Shown here: in pieces, positions 18,844 to 27,213 of the stretch | Layout: each line of letters opens with the position of its first letter | Numbering within the stretch: the first letter of the stretch is position 1 | Assembly: GCF_000367945.1 (NCBI RefSeq) | Contig: NZ_KB849179.1 | Location: forward strand, 1,144,935-1,208,934 | Length of the DNA stretch: 64,000 bases | Reading direction: 5' to 3' | Source: Acinetobacter proteolyticus | GTDB taxonomy: Bacteria > Pseudomonadota > Gammaproteobacteria > Pseudomonadales > Moraxellaceae | The notes under the pieces: model-generated | The model's database searches: none | The model's input: the letters and a program-made list of their open reading frames with translations, nothing else | Told to the model about the DNA's origin: nothing | Translations under genes and position numbers: made by a program

Positions 18844-19818
18844 TCACTCAAATGGTACAAGACTTCTTGAATAAACAGAGACTTGCTTATCTTTTCTCAC
18901 TAAAGAACTGCTAAATTGACGCTTGCGTTCGCTTAAAACAACCTCAATTTGTGCGGTAAAATAATTAGACTTGCTATCTAGTAAAGCTGCCGCATCAGTT
19001 TTATTTTGTTGTTCTATTCCAGAAAAAACACTTAACTTCCATAAATCTTCTGCATTATTGAAATAAGTGAGCTCTGTTTGCTTACGCTTTAGTTCTTGCT
19101 CTACTGTTTTAACATCCACTTTCGGATCGATACTGGCAAGCAATAATGCGGGGGCGGTATTGATATTTACTTTGGTTTGTTCAGGTAAAGCCGTGACATA
19201 GGGTTTAATCAAGTCATAGTTTTTACCTTCAAAGCCCCTCACCAACTTAAGTTCCTCAACGCTATGGAATTTTGTATTGGGTACTAAATACGCAGGATCT
19301 AAACCTTGGTAATAACTACTCTCAGCGCCCATCGCGCCAGTTACCTCTTCATTGCTATCTTGCCAGTCAATGACTGCCTGACTCAACTCAGCAGGCAAAC
19401 CAACCCGCTGTAACAATTTTTCAAACCAGCGCCGTGCCGAATCATCAACTTGATTTCCATCTGCTTTGACTAAATTATTGAGGTTAAATTTTCCCGACTC
19501 ATCAATTAAACGTCCTGATACCAAACCATCTTCCACAGGAAACGGCGGCATCGGCTTGGCCCAGTTTTCCTGTAAATGGTCAATCGTCCCTCCATTGTCG
19601 CTGTCTTGGATCAATAATTCAGAGAAAAATGCTTCCGCACTTTTCGCATAGAGCAGCGATTGATTTTGACGCATCAAATAGCCTGTATTTTCGGAGGTAT
19701 TGGTTTGCCGTTTGGCAATCGTCGCTGCCAAAATCGTTGCCAAGGCAACCATAACCAATATCGTGAGTAATGCAATGCCACTCTGAGCAACTCCATAACT
19801 TCGAGCTTTTCTAATCAC
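18844..19818 (-). CDS. gspK: Type II secretion minor pseudopilin GspK
   Basis: Tip component of the type II secretion pseudopilus. The prepilin motif SG/IALLTILVMVALAT lacks the glutamate at +5, as GspK proteins do. The large globular domain includes DESGKFNLNNL and VIDWQDSNEEVTG, and a later KVNINTAP segment. The open frame extends upstream to 19917 inside gspJ. GTG at 19818 is preferred: AGAGG lies about ten bases before it, it starts 16 bp after gspJ, and it gives 324 residues with a 14-residue leader. Confidence 0.92.
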   Translation of the reverse strand: MIRKARSYGVAQSGIALLTILVMVALATILAATIAKRQTNTSENTGYLMRQNQSLLYAKSAEAFFSELLIQDSDNGGTIDHLQENWAKPMPPFPVEDGLVSGRLIDESGKFNLNNLVKADGNQVDDSARRWFEKLLQRVGLPAELSQAVIDWQDSNEEVTGAMGAESSYYQGLDPAYLVPNTKFHSVEELKLVRGFEGKNYDLIKPYVTALPEQTKVNINTAPALLLASIDPKVDVKTVEQELKRKQTELTYFNNAEDLWKLSVFSGIEQQNKTDAAALLDSKSNYFTAQIEVVLSERKRQFSSSLVRKDKQVSVYSRSLVPFE

Positions 19819-19834
19819 CGGATATGCCTCTTGC

Positions 19835-20569
19835 TCATTGTGTTGGAAGCTGAGTAGGATTAGATGAATTTGATCCATCTCTATTATTAGGTGAATTTGT
19901 ACCCTCACCCGTACCACCCGAATTTCCTATTGACTGCAAATATATCTGTGTATTCAGCAGACTATAAACCCATTCATAATCTGTGCCGGCAACAGTTAAT
20001 TGTATTTTTAACCCTAAAGGTAATTTTTTTAGCTCAGCGATATTGTTCGGATCACTGATATTTTCAGGCCATTGCGTCAGTTCCTGGGGATTCAGAGCCA
20101 TCACTTTAAATTGGTCTACATTATCCAGCAGCGTACTTGAAATCGGCTGTACGCGATTCGGAATATTCAAATTTGAATACTTTAAGCGATACACTTTCTT
20201 TTGTGCTGAATCATAGCGGTATTCAATGCGCTCATAGGGTGAGAGTCCCTGTTTCAATGGATCTGAAACCCCAGCTTTGCTAAATGCAAAATGTTGATCA
20301 TTCAATGCAAAGGCCGCTTGCAACTGCCGCCCATCATTTGCCGTCAAGGGGATAATCTGTAAGCTATCTCTTAAAACCTGTTGATAGGCATCTTGCAAGG
20401 CGAATAAATGCATTTCATGTTCTGCATTTCGATCTTTTACTTTTAATAGATAATCAAAAACCTTCCATCCCAACATCGAAAGTACCGCAAAAATTGCAAT
20501 GGCAACCAACAATTCCACCAAAGTAAAACCAGACTGAGGTGAAGAGCGATGATTCGCATGATATTTCAT
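19835..20569 (-). CDS. gspJ: Type II secretion minor pseudopilin GspJ
   Basis: 244 residues. Prepilin leader of 14 residues ending at G14, then FTLVELLVAIAIFAVLSML with glutamate at +5, the site cut and methylated by the prepilin peptidase. The globular domain carries SPYERIEYRYD, as in GspJ. The C-terminal 35 residues are rich in Gly, Asn and Ser and probably disordered. It overlaps gspI by four bases. GspH-I-J-K together form the tip of the pseudopilus that pushes folded proteins through the outer membrane. Confidence 0.94.
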   Translation of the reverse strand: MKYHANHRSSPQSGFTLVELLVAIAIFAVLSMLGWKVFDYLLKVKDRNAEHEMHLFALQDAYQQVLRDSLQIIPLTANDGRQLQAAFALNDQHFAFSKAGVSDPLKQGLSPYERIEYRYDSAQKKVYRLKYSNLNIPNRVQPISSTLLDNVDQFKVMALNPQELTQWPENISDPNNIAELKKLPLGLKIQLTVAGTDYEWVYSLLNTQIYLQSIGNSGGTGEGTNSPNNRDGSNSSNPTQLPTQ

Positions 20570-21063
20570 TGTGTTCTCGCCTTTGCAGGATAATTAAAGA
20601 ACACAAGATTGGAAACACCCGCTTCGACCTTACCTTGTTCATTATTAAATAAGCTGACTTGCAACTCGATTCGTTGGATTTTTGGGCTAATGGTCGATTG
20701 TGCTTTTTTATCAATTTGCCAGGTTTCACCTTGGGAAGTGATTTGCTTGGATTGTGTTCCATCCAGCCATTCCTGATTGATCTCCATCATCGCCACTTCA
20801 TTCATTGCGACAAATTGTGCTTTAGTTCTTAAAATCGCATTTGAAGTTGACTGCGTGTACTGCATCGCAACTTTAGTTAGGGCAATGGCTGCAACGGCAA
20901 AGATCGCCAAGGCCACCATCACTTCGAGCAGGGTAAATCCTGAGACACGATTAAATCGAGCAAGGCTCGATCGTGTCGCAAGGCGAGAAGCGATGCTTCG
21001 ATTATTAGAATTATTCACCCAAGCACACGATGGAGCGCTTTCATCTGAATATTTAATTTTCAT
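20566..21063 (-). CDS. gspI: Type II secretion minor pseudopilin GspI, long leader
   Basis: 165 residues. Cleavage is expected between G42 and F43, in SGFTLLEVMVALAIFAVAA, which is a standard GspI pseudopilin helix with E at +5. The leader of 42 residues is unusual, since most GspI leaders have six to 15. It is rich in Ser, Arg and Asn, and its DNA (about 20944-21000) folds into strong hairpins. An in-frame GTG at codon 16 would still leave a 26-residue leader. It overlaps gspH by 11 bases and gspJ by four. Confidence 0.9.
   Translation of the reverse strand: MKIKYSDESAPSCAWVNNSNNRSIASRLATRSSLARFNRVSGFTLLEVMVALAIFAVAAIALTKVAMQYTQSTSNAILRTKAQFVAMNEVAMMEINQEWLDGTQSKQITSQGETWQIDKKAQSTISPKIQRIELQVSLFNNEQGKVEAGVSNLVFFNYPAKARTQ
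20944..21000. repeat. Hairpin-rich segment inside the gspI leader
   Basis: GACACG (20944-20949) pairs with CGTGTC (20972-20977), and ATCGAGC (20955-20961) with GCTCGAT (20965-20971), giving a 13-bp stem with one bulge and a three-base loop. A second stem GAAGC-GAT-GCTTC lies at 20987-20999. Such density in a coding segment suggests an inserted palindromic element kept in frame. Confidence 0.5.
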
Positions 21064-21601
21064 CTATTTTACCCAAATGATCTAGCTCTAACTCATGACC
21101 AATCGGTTGTTGCTCATAATAGAACTGAATCCGAACTGGTTTCACTTCACCATTGCCAAACCAAATCAGTTGTGGGGCTTTACCGCCCAGCAAGTCTTCG
21201 TTTTTTGCTTTGTTATAAGTCGCGGTATCTAGACTTTGGATACTAAAAGACACACGATCAGGTAATTGGCGCGTTTTAAATTCTTTGTACAATTGCCAAG
21301 TACGGTCTGCCTGTTGGATCTGTTCACGGCTTTGATCATGGTATTCAAACAAGTTATAGCTAAATGGTGCAACATCGGTGGCATTCTGGGTATTTAGAGC
21401 AAAAACTTTGGCCTGATCTGTTGCTTCTTTATTTATTTTTTTCAGATCAAGAATAAACATTTCTCTAGCTTGCATTGCTCGGCGTTGATCAACTCCACCA
21501 ATATTTAACACTACCAAAGACGCCATGATGGTCATAATAACAATCACCACCATGACTTCAATCAGGGTAAAAGCTCTTTGCGAATGCGGTGGTGATTTCA
21601 T
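21053..21601 (-). CDS. gspH: Type II secretion minor pseudopilin GspH
   Basis: 182 residues. The leader of ten residues ends in Ala, not Gly (RA/FTLIEVMVVIVIMTIMASLVV), with glutamate at +5; Ala at -1 is less common but processed in some pseudopilins. The globular domain includes WFGNGEVKPVRIQFYY, typical of GspH. First gene of the gspHIJK run, 11 bp after a TetR gene. No other gsp genes are in the window, so the main secretion machine must be encoded elsewhere. Confidence 0.92.
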   Translation of the reverse strand: MKSPPHSQRAFTLIEVMVVIVIMTIMASLVVLNIGGVDQRRAMQAREMFILDLKKINKEATDQAKVFALNTQNATDVAPFSYNLFEYHDQSREQIQQADRTWQLYKEFKTRQLPDRVSFSIQSLDTATYNKAKNEDLLGGKAPQLIWFGNGEVKPVRIQFYYEQQPIGHELELDHLGKIDEN

Positions 21602-21612
21602 TATCTTTTCAA

Positions 21613-22227
21613 CTATGGCATTGCCGATTCGAGTAACTTAGGTAAGGCCAAAGCCTGCTCAATATAGGCGACACGTAAAGTATCCCGAGAACCTAAATAG
21701 CGCTGATAGAAGCTTGAGTTCAAAATAACCGCAGCACCATAGGTCAACGACCAGATTGAGGCGAGATAATCACGAGTAGTCATGGTGCTATTGATCCCTA
21801 ATAAATAACTCTCGGTCATCCGAATGATGATACGTAAGCGCTGTCGGCGTACTTTATACAACTCACTAAAAAGCAATTGAATGCCCTGACCCGTTGTCGA
21901 AAGACGTTCTTCAATTTGATGAAATAACGCAGTGCGTTCGGGGTGATGTAAATGATGCAGCATAAAGAATGCTAAATGTTCAGGAAAAGCCTTTTCCGTA
22001 TCCTGAATCATTTCCAATAACATACGCTCATTACGGATAATGAGCAGCATATACAATTCATCTTTACTTTGAAAATGCTTATATAGCGTACCTTTGGCAA
22101 GATCTAGCTCGGCTGCCAAGGCATCCAGCGTCATACCAGCTTCGCCATTTTCTAATAGGAGTTGCTCCGCGATTTGAAAAATTAATACTTCTCGTGCTCT
22201 AAACTGAGCCTGACGATCCATTTTCAC
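21613..22227 (-). CDS. TetR-family transcriptional regulator
   Basis: 204 residues. The helix-turn-helix is at about residues 25-60, with MTLDALAAELDLAKGTLYKHF then QSKDELYMLL. The rest is the usual all-helical ligand domain. It lies between tatD (35 bp) and gspH (11 bp) on the same strand, so it may be read through into gspHIJK. Whether it controls secretion or another locus cannot be seen. Family is sure, target unknown. Confidence 0.88.
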   Translation of the reverse strand: MKMDRQAQFRAREVLIFQIAEQLLLENGEAGMTLDALAAELDLAKGTLYKHFQSKDELYMLLIIRNERMLLEMIQDTEKAFPEHLAFFMLHHLHHPERTALFHQIEERLSTTGQGIQLLFSELYKVRRQRLRIIIRMTESYLLGINSTMTTRDYLASIWSLTYGAAVILNSSFYQRYLGSRDTLRVAYIEQALALPKLLESAMP

Positions 22228-22262
22228 GTAATAACTCTCTTTCCTAGTACATCAAAAACCGT

Positions 22263-23036
22263 TTACTTCAAATTTAAGAGATTCTCAAAATTTTGTGTTG
22301 TAATCATGCCAATCTCTTCAACCGATTTATCATATACATCACTTAATGCTTTTGCTACAAAAGGAACGTATTTTGGTTCATTGGTTTTACCTCGATATGG
22401 CACAGGTGCTAAATAAGGGCTATCCGTTTCAATCAACAAACGATCAAGGGGTACCTGCTTCGCAACATCACGTAAGTCTTGTGCATTTTTGAAAGAGACG
22501 ATACCAGAAAAGGAAATGTAATACCCACAATCCAGAACCGCTTTTGCCGTTTCCCAGTCCTCGGTAAAGCAATGCAGAATGCCGTGTGTAGATTGTTCTG
22601 CCCGAATAATATCTACAGTGTCGTGCTTCGCTGCTCGGGTATGTACCACCACTGGCTTTTTAACAATTTTTGATGCTTCAATATGACGTGCAAAACAACG
22701 TTTTTGCTCAGCAACAAAATCGGTGCTGTGGTAATAATCTAAACCCGTTTCTCCTAGGGCCCACACTTTGTCTGACTGAGCAAGGTTGACGAGATAATCC
22801 GTTGTTGCACGCGCCATGATATGCTCATCCTCACAAGGATGCACACCGACTGAATAACCGACATCCTCATGTCGAGCAGCAATTTCAGCTAATTTAACAT
22901 GATCATCAAGATCAACTGAAATCCCCATGAACTTGGACACACCTGCAAGTCGCGCTTGTTCAAGTGCTTGATCTAAATCCCCTTGATAAGGACTTAGATC
23001 TAACATGGTTAGATGGCAATGCGTATCAACAAACAC
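22263..23036 (-). CDS. TatD-family metal-dependent DNase
   Basis: 257 residues of the YcfH/TatD group. Metal-binding DTHCHL is at residues 4-9, followed by VGVHPCE and ALGETGLDYYHS, and near the end LLIETDSPYLAP. These proteins are 3'-5' nucleases in DNA repair or RNA quality control. The gene follows the PilZ gene (24 bp), as in Pseudomonas where holB, pilZ and a tatD gene are neighbours. Confidence 0.92.
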   Translation of the reverse strand: MFVDTHCHLTMLDLSPYQGDLDQALEQARLAGVSKFMGISVDLDDHVKLAEIAARHEDVGYSVGVHPCEDEHIMARATTDYLVNLAQSDKVWALGETGLDYYHSTDFVAEQKRCFARHIEASKIVKKPVVVHTRAAKHDTVDIIRAEQSTHGILHCFTEDWETAKAVLDCGYYISFSGIVSFKNAQDLRDVAKQVPLDRLLIETDSPYLAPVPYRGKTNEPKYVPFVAKALSDVYDKSVEEIGMITTQNFENLLNLK

Positions 23037-23060
23037 TCTTTCTTCCTATTTTCTTTACAA

Positions 23061-23405
23061 CTACATCGTATAGCTTGGACGATCCAAGCCTTTTATACCC
23101 GCCAATAATTTTTCAGCTTCGTTTTTATAATACACACCTTTTTCACCCACAAGCTGGATTGCAAAGCCTTGTGGTTTAAAGTGCGTCTGTTTATGCGAAA
23201 TCCAGATCACTTTTCCGGTCAAAGGAATCTTTTGTGATTGCTCGGGCAAGGTTGCCAATACAAACACCTCTTGTCCCATTTTAACGGCTTGTTTCGTCGG
23301 TACGAACAAACCACCACCCACAACAAAAGGCATATAGCTGGATTGCAATGTGGTTTTATCTGGAATATTGACCTGTATAATTCCGCCCATCATTTGTGGT
23401 TGCAT
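23061..23405 (-). CDS. pilZ: PilZ-domain type IV pilus biogenesis protein
   Basis: 114 residues, the size of the single-domain PilZ of Pseudomonas needed for type IV pilus assembly. Seen are the YMPFVVGGGLFVPT segment and GKVIWISHKQ with the final GFAIQL. The RxxxR and D/NxSxxG c-di-GMP motifs of other PilZ domains are missing, as in the true PilZ, which does not bind c-di-GMP. It normally sits next to holB; here about 2 kb with three other genes separates them. Confidence 0.88.
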   Translation of the reverse strand: MQPQMMGGIIQVNIPDKTTLQSSYMPFVVGGGLFVPTKQAVKMGQEVFVLATLPEQSQKIPLTGKVIWISHKQTHFKPQGFAIQLVGEKGVYYKNEAEKLLAGIKGLDRPSYTM

Positions 23406-23742
23406 AACATTCCCCTGTCAAAAACTGAATTCACTCACATATTAATAATTTTATACCATTGATAAATCTAAAAATATTACTAACCATACATAATTTTAGA
23501 AAATTCTCATTGGTGACCGTCTAATAAAAAATCTATACTCGATTTATGGCTTGATTATAGAAAACAATCGAACAAACAACAAATAATGTTTAAATAAAAC
23601 CCGAGCAAAACAATCAACCTACGCTTTATTTAAACAAGCCATAAATTCTAGAAAGAATTGTTTAAACCGTGATGACAATTCATCAAAGCTGACTGAACCT
23701 ACTCGATTAAAACATAAAAAGGCAGATCAAAAGGAGTTTAGA
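23406..23742. other. 337-bp gap with nested inverted repeats
   Basis: AT-rich non-coding gap between pilZ and a divergent exported-protein gene. It holds two nested inverted repeats (23542-23646), described separately, and presumably the promoters of both genes. GGAGT about five bases before the GTG at 23743 is the ribosome binding site of the next gene. I see no RNA gene. Confidence 0.6.
23542..23646. repeat. Nested perfect inverted repeats
   Basis: Outer arms ATTTATGGCTTG (23542-23553) and CAAGCCATAAAT (23635-23646), inner arms GTTTAAATAAA (23588-23598) and TTTATTTAAAC (23625-23635). The right arms are contiguous while the left arms are 34 bp apart. May be a small mobile element remnant or a structured leader. 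Confidence 0.65.
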
Positions 23743-24246
23743 GTGAAAAGAATAAGCCTAATCATCTTATGTAGTGTTTACTTACTAAACCCATCTGTGC
23801 CCTTTGCAAAGACTTTGGACAAACAACCCAAATTCACTGACTATCCAGTGCAAATCTATAAAGGGCCCACTGCAAAATTAGACATGAGTGATGCTGATGC
23901 TCGTTTGTTTAGAACACGGTTATCAGAAGGACTAAAACAAAAACCTGACTATGCTGGAGAATATGTCGCAGTTGGTTGGGGTTGTGGTGCAATGTGTTTC
24001 AGCCTGACCTTAATTAGCAAGAGAACAGGAAAAATTCTCGAAGTATTCGGTGGTGAAACTGGAGAAAAATTAATTGATATCCAACCCAATAGCTTATTAT
24101 TGGTCACACATGGTTCCGTTCAAATGAATGGAAAAGATATCTATGCTAAAAAATTCTACCTCCTCAACAACAACCAATTAAAACTGGTTTATCACACGCC
24201 CATTTCTGCAAAAAGTGAAGATGATAACAACACGTTAAACCCATAA
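23743..24246 (+). CDS. Exported protein of unknown function
   Basis: 167 residues starting with GTG, after AAAAGGAGTTTA. An N-terminal signal peptide (about residues 1-23, ending PFAK) predicts the periplasm. The middle has DYAGEYVAVGWGCGAMCFSL, a Gly/Cys pattern I recall from small secreted hypothetical proteins across Proteobacteria; the two cysteines could form a disulphide. No enzyme motif is visible. First of three exported-protein genes between pilZ and holB, on the opposite strand to its neighbours. Confidence 0.72.
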   Translation: MKRISLIILCSVYLLNPSVPFAKTLDKQPKFTDYPVQIYKGPTAKLDMSDADARLFRTRLSEGLKQKPDYAGEYVAVGWGCGAMCFSLTLISKRTGKILEVFGGETGEKLIDIQPNSLLLVTHGSVQMNGKDIYAKKFYLLNNNQLKLVYHTPISAKSEDDNNTLNP

Positions 24247-24299
24247 ATACTTCAGATCGATAAAGATAGTAAGCAAGCCTTACTATCTCGATCAAAATA

Positions 24300-24809
24300 T
24301 TACTTTGTGGCTTTTACGATCTCGGCTTTATCAAATGAGAACCAACATTCACCTTGTGTCGCCCATTTCGATTCGGTGGTACCAAGCACACCCGTCACGG
24401 TAATTCGATCGCCAACTTTTAGATTGCTAATTTTGTCTGTATTTACTTTTAAATCATCGCGAGTCAGGCCTTGCCCTTTACACTTGCTATTAGTCGGATC
24501 TTTAAAAATAATTGCGATTTGGTTTTGAGAAATCACTTCACCTGTTTTAGTAATGCGAGTAATGATTCCCGGTACTTCAAGACGCTGAGCATCCCATTTC
24601 CGTTTTGCCGTAATTTCGTTTTGTTGCCAATCTCTCCAGATTTCAGAAAGTGTTGCTTTCTTTGCAGGCCCTAAGCCGCGAAAGTCTCCACTCAAAATGT
24701 CTCCAGTTTTATTTAAAATTCCATCCGTTGCAGACATTGCTGAATCCAATGTCTGACAAGCACTCAATGATAAAAAGCTTAAAGCGACCAAAAATGTTTT
24801 TATGTGCAT
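24300..24809 (-). CDS. Putative lipoprotein with OB-fold (tRNA_anti-like) domain
   Basis: About 169 residues from ATG 24809; upstream in-frame starts at 24836 would add a non-signal-like stretch. The signal peptide ends in the lipobox LSAC, with the lipidated cysteine at residue 18. The C-terminal half has GDRITVTGVLG and a final CWFSFDKAEI, matching the tRNA_anti-like OB-fold seen in secreted proteins. Nucleic acid binding should not be assumed. The function is unknown. No operon partner is evident. Confidence 0.72.
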   Translation of the reverse strand: MHIKTFLVALSFLSLSACQTLDSAMSATDGILNKTGDILSGDFRGLGPAKKATLSEIWRDWQQNEITAKRKWDAQRLEVPGIITRITKTGEVISQNQIAIIFKDPTNSKCKGQGLTRDDLKVNTDKISNLKVGDRITVTGVLGTTESKWATQGECWFSFDKAEIVKATK

Positions 24810-24914
24810 ATCTAAATTCCCTAGCATACCTAGCAAAACGCCATGTGAAAAAATAACATATTTATTTATATATGTGAATTTTTAACATTCTCTGTAAGGG
24901 AAATTTTTTCCATA

Positions 24915-24942
24915 AAAAAACCGCTCTTCTAAGCGGTTTTTT
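24915..24942 (-). terminator. Terminator after the 101-residue gene
   Basis: AAAAAACCGCT / AGCGGTTTTTT with a six-base loop, 24 bp past the stop of the gene at 24967. It is symmetrical and could act both ways. Confidence 0.88.
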
Positions 24943-24966
24943 AGTCGGCATTCAATTCATGCATGA

Positions 24967-25272
24967 CTATTTTTCAGTACATTTATAATCAAAATCCAAT
25001 GTGCTAATCATTCGATCTGTATTTCTTGAAATCACGGAAATATTACTCACCCCAGCTTCAATATAAAACTTACCACTGAACTGACTCGCTATCGAGCCTT
25101 GAGCATGATTGAAAGAATAGCTATACACACATTCGTATGCTTGAGAACCTGAATTTGAAGCATTAATCGCAAACGAGGAGCCATTAATATTGGATACAAA
25201 TTTCGGTTCAGCCATTGCAATACTAGGTATGAGTGCAAATGATAAAACAATCGCGATAAATGTTATTTTCAT
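24967..25272 (-). CDS. Small exported protein of unknown function
   Basis: 101 residues. A signal peptide with a clear hydrophobic core ends AMA/EP at residue 22. The mature part is Ser- and Asn-rich with two cysteines (in YECVYSY and at the end, DYKCTEK), likely a disulphide-bonded beta-rich periplasmic protein. I do not recognise a family. It has its own terminator. It belongs to the three-gene accessory patch that parts pilZ from holB. Confidence 0.65.
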   Translation of the reverse strand: MKITFIAIVLSFALIPSIAMAEPKFVSNINGSSFAINASNSGSQAYECVYSYSFNHAQGSIASQFSGKFYIEAGVSNISVISRNTDRMISTLDFDYKCTEK

Positions 25273-25456
25273 CTCTATAATCCTTATTTTTTAATATTAT
25301 TGTGAAGTAACTCACATTTTATCTACTTTTAATAAGGTTTAAAGAGCACCGAACAATTTATATACAAACTTTACATAAGCATGATAAAAACTTACCCTCC
25401 TGATTAGTTCAGAAGGTTAAGCCTATAAATTTAATTAAAATATTTTTAAAATCTAC

Positions 25457-26440
25457 TTAAGCAACATTCATTAATTGAATAAATAACTCATCCAATACTA
25501 ATTGGGTTTGCACATTTTGCTCAATCATTAACTTTTTCTGCTGTAAGTCAGAATAAATCGTAAAAAGTGCTTCTAAACTGTAGAACTCGGCAAGTGGTTT
25601 AAAGTCCAGATCATCATTTTTTAAGGATTGATGCAACTTCAAACTGACCAAATCCCCTAAAAGATATTCAAACATGGTAATGAATTCAGAAAAATTTAAT
25701 TCTTTAGACCATTTATTTGAATAGTTTAAAGGCATATTCTTTTCAGCAACCAATTTAAACCAATCATTCAAGAATAATGCACGTTTCTGCAACCACTCAC
25801 TCTTTTCAATCTCAATGGCCGTCAATGGCATATCATTGGCTAGACTCAGCAATAATGATATTTGTTCATTTGAGATTTCTGGAATTTGTTGCTGTACAAA
25901 TGTTTTTGCATCCTGAATCGTCAAGCGATCTAAAGCGAAGTGCTGTAAACGGCTTCGAATAGTCGCAGGAAGCTTTAAGTAATGGTCAGCCAATAAGATC
26001 AACACAACCTTCTCACCAGGCTCTTCCAAGGTCTTCAGCAGCGCATTGGCTGAGGCGGTATTCAATGCTTCCGCAGGCTCAATAACCACCACCCGCCAAC
26101 CTTCTCCTGTTTGTTGAACAAACGGAAGAAGATCCCGAATTTTTTCAATTTTAATCTTTGCATTTTGCTTCTTATTGTCTTCATCCGTGGTGATATGTAC
26201 ATAGTTTGGGTGCGTATCAGACTTCAACCATTGACAACTGCTACACTCACCACAGGCCTGTTGTGCCTGTTTATTTAAACACAGCACCCAAGCCACAAAT
26301 CGTTCTGCAAACTCTTTCTTGGCGCAACCTTTCTTTCCGTAAAATAAAAGACCATGCCCAAGTTCAGGAAAGCGAGTTGTTAATAATTCCCATGTCTGAG
26401 CATGCCAAGGATAAATCACTGTAGATTGAGTATCGACCAT
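25457..26440 (-). CDS. holB: DNA polymerase III subunit delta'
   Basis: Part of the clamp loader. 327 residues with a P-loop-like FYGKKGCAKKEFAERF segment that is a degenerate Walker A, as in delta' subunits that do not hydrolyse ATP. The zinc-binding cysteines lie in QQACGECSSCQWLKSDTHPN, and ANALLKTLEEPGEKVVLILL with PATIRSRLQ follows. It ends the exbB-exbD-msbA-lpxK-kdsB run, two bases after kdsB. Confidence 0.94.
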   Translation of the reverse strand: MVDTQSTVIYPWHAQTWELLTTRFPELGHGLLFYGKKGCAKKEFAERFVAWVLCLNKQAQQACGECSSCQWLKSDTHPNYVHITTDEDNKKQNAKIKIEKIRDLLPFVQQTGEGWRVVVIEPAEALNTASANALLKTLEEPGEKVVLILLADHYLKLPATIRSRLQHFALDRLTIQDAKTFVQQQIPEISNEQISLLLSLANDMPLTAIEIEKSEWLQKRALFLNDWFKLVAEKNMPLNYSNKWSKELNFSEFITMFEYLLGDLVSLKLHQSLKNDDLDFKPLAEFYSLEALFTIYSDLQQKKLMIEQNVQTQLVLDELFIQLMNVA

Positions 26441-26442
26441 AA

Positions 26443-27204
26443 TTATTCAAATGCACTCAAAGGCAGAGTATTTAAGCGATCTAAATCAGCCTGAGTATCA
26501 ACCCCTGGCGGTAAATTGGCTTCTGCCACCGCAATAGCAATACGGTGACCGTTTTCGAGTACACGGAGTTGCTCTAAACTTTCCAACTTTTCCAGATGAC
26601 CTTGTTCCCAAGTAACATAGTCTTGCAGCAATTTCACCCGATAAGCATATAGACCTAAATGACGAAAAGCTTGGTCATGGAATGTTGGTTCAGCCTGTTT
26701 CGCAGCATCACGGTCATACGGAATGGTTGCTCGGCTAAAGTACAGCGCCTCATTACGCTTACTCATCACTACTTTAACAATACTATCTCGCTGAAACTCT
26801 TCTAACTGATGGATTGGTTCACACAGCGTAGACATTGAACATTGCGGATTTTCAACTAAAAGCTGACTCACCTGCTGAACCAATTGTGCAGGCAACAATG
26901 GCTCATCGCCTTGTACATTGACAATAATATCATCTTGTGACCATCCTTTCAGACGTGCAACTTCGCTTAAACGGTCAGTGCCTGAAGGATGTTCTGCACG
27001 GGTCATCACCACATCAATCCCTTCCGCTCGACATACCTCTGCGATGCGCTCGTCATCTGTAGCCACACACAGATCATCAAAACCAGCAACTTTTTTGGCT
27101 TGGTCGACCACACGCAAAATCATTGGACGGCCATGAATGAGTAATAAAGGTTTTGCTGGTAAACGAGAACTAGCAAAACGAGCTGGAATGACAATATGTT
27201 TCAT
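26443..27204 (-). CDS. kdsB: CMP-KDO synthetase
   Basis: 3-deoxy-manno-octulosonate cytidylyltransferase; activates KDO with CTP for the inner core of lipooligosaccharide. 253 residues with the nucleotide-binding [15 protein letters not shown] at 5-19, VATDDERI, and the [10 protein letters not shown] motif. It is nine bases after lpxK and two before holB, so it is part of the envelope operon. Identity is certain. Confidence 0.97.
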   Translation of the reverse strand: MKHIVIPARFASSRLPAKPLLLIHGRPMILRVVDQAKKVAGFDDLCVATDDERIAEVCRAEGIDVVMTRAEHPSGTDRLSEVARLKGWSQDDIIVNVQGDEPLLPAQLVQQVSQLLVENPQCSMSTLCEPIHQLEEFQRDSIVKVVMSKRNEALYFSRATIPYDRDAAKQAEPTFHDQAFRHLGLYAYRVKLLQDYVTWEQGHLEKLESLEQLRVLENGHRIAIAVAEANLPPGVDTQADLDRLNTLPLSAFE

Positions 27205-27213
27205 GGTCGCTCT

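Noticed and set aside
19819..19917. Longer gspK frame starting at ATG 19917 inside gspJ
   Set aside because: The added residues do not look like a prepilin leader; GTG 19818 has a good ribosome binding site and gives a normal leader.
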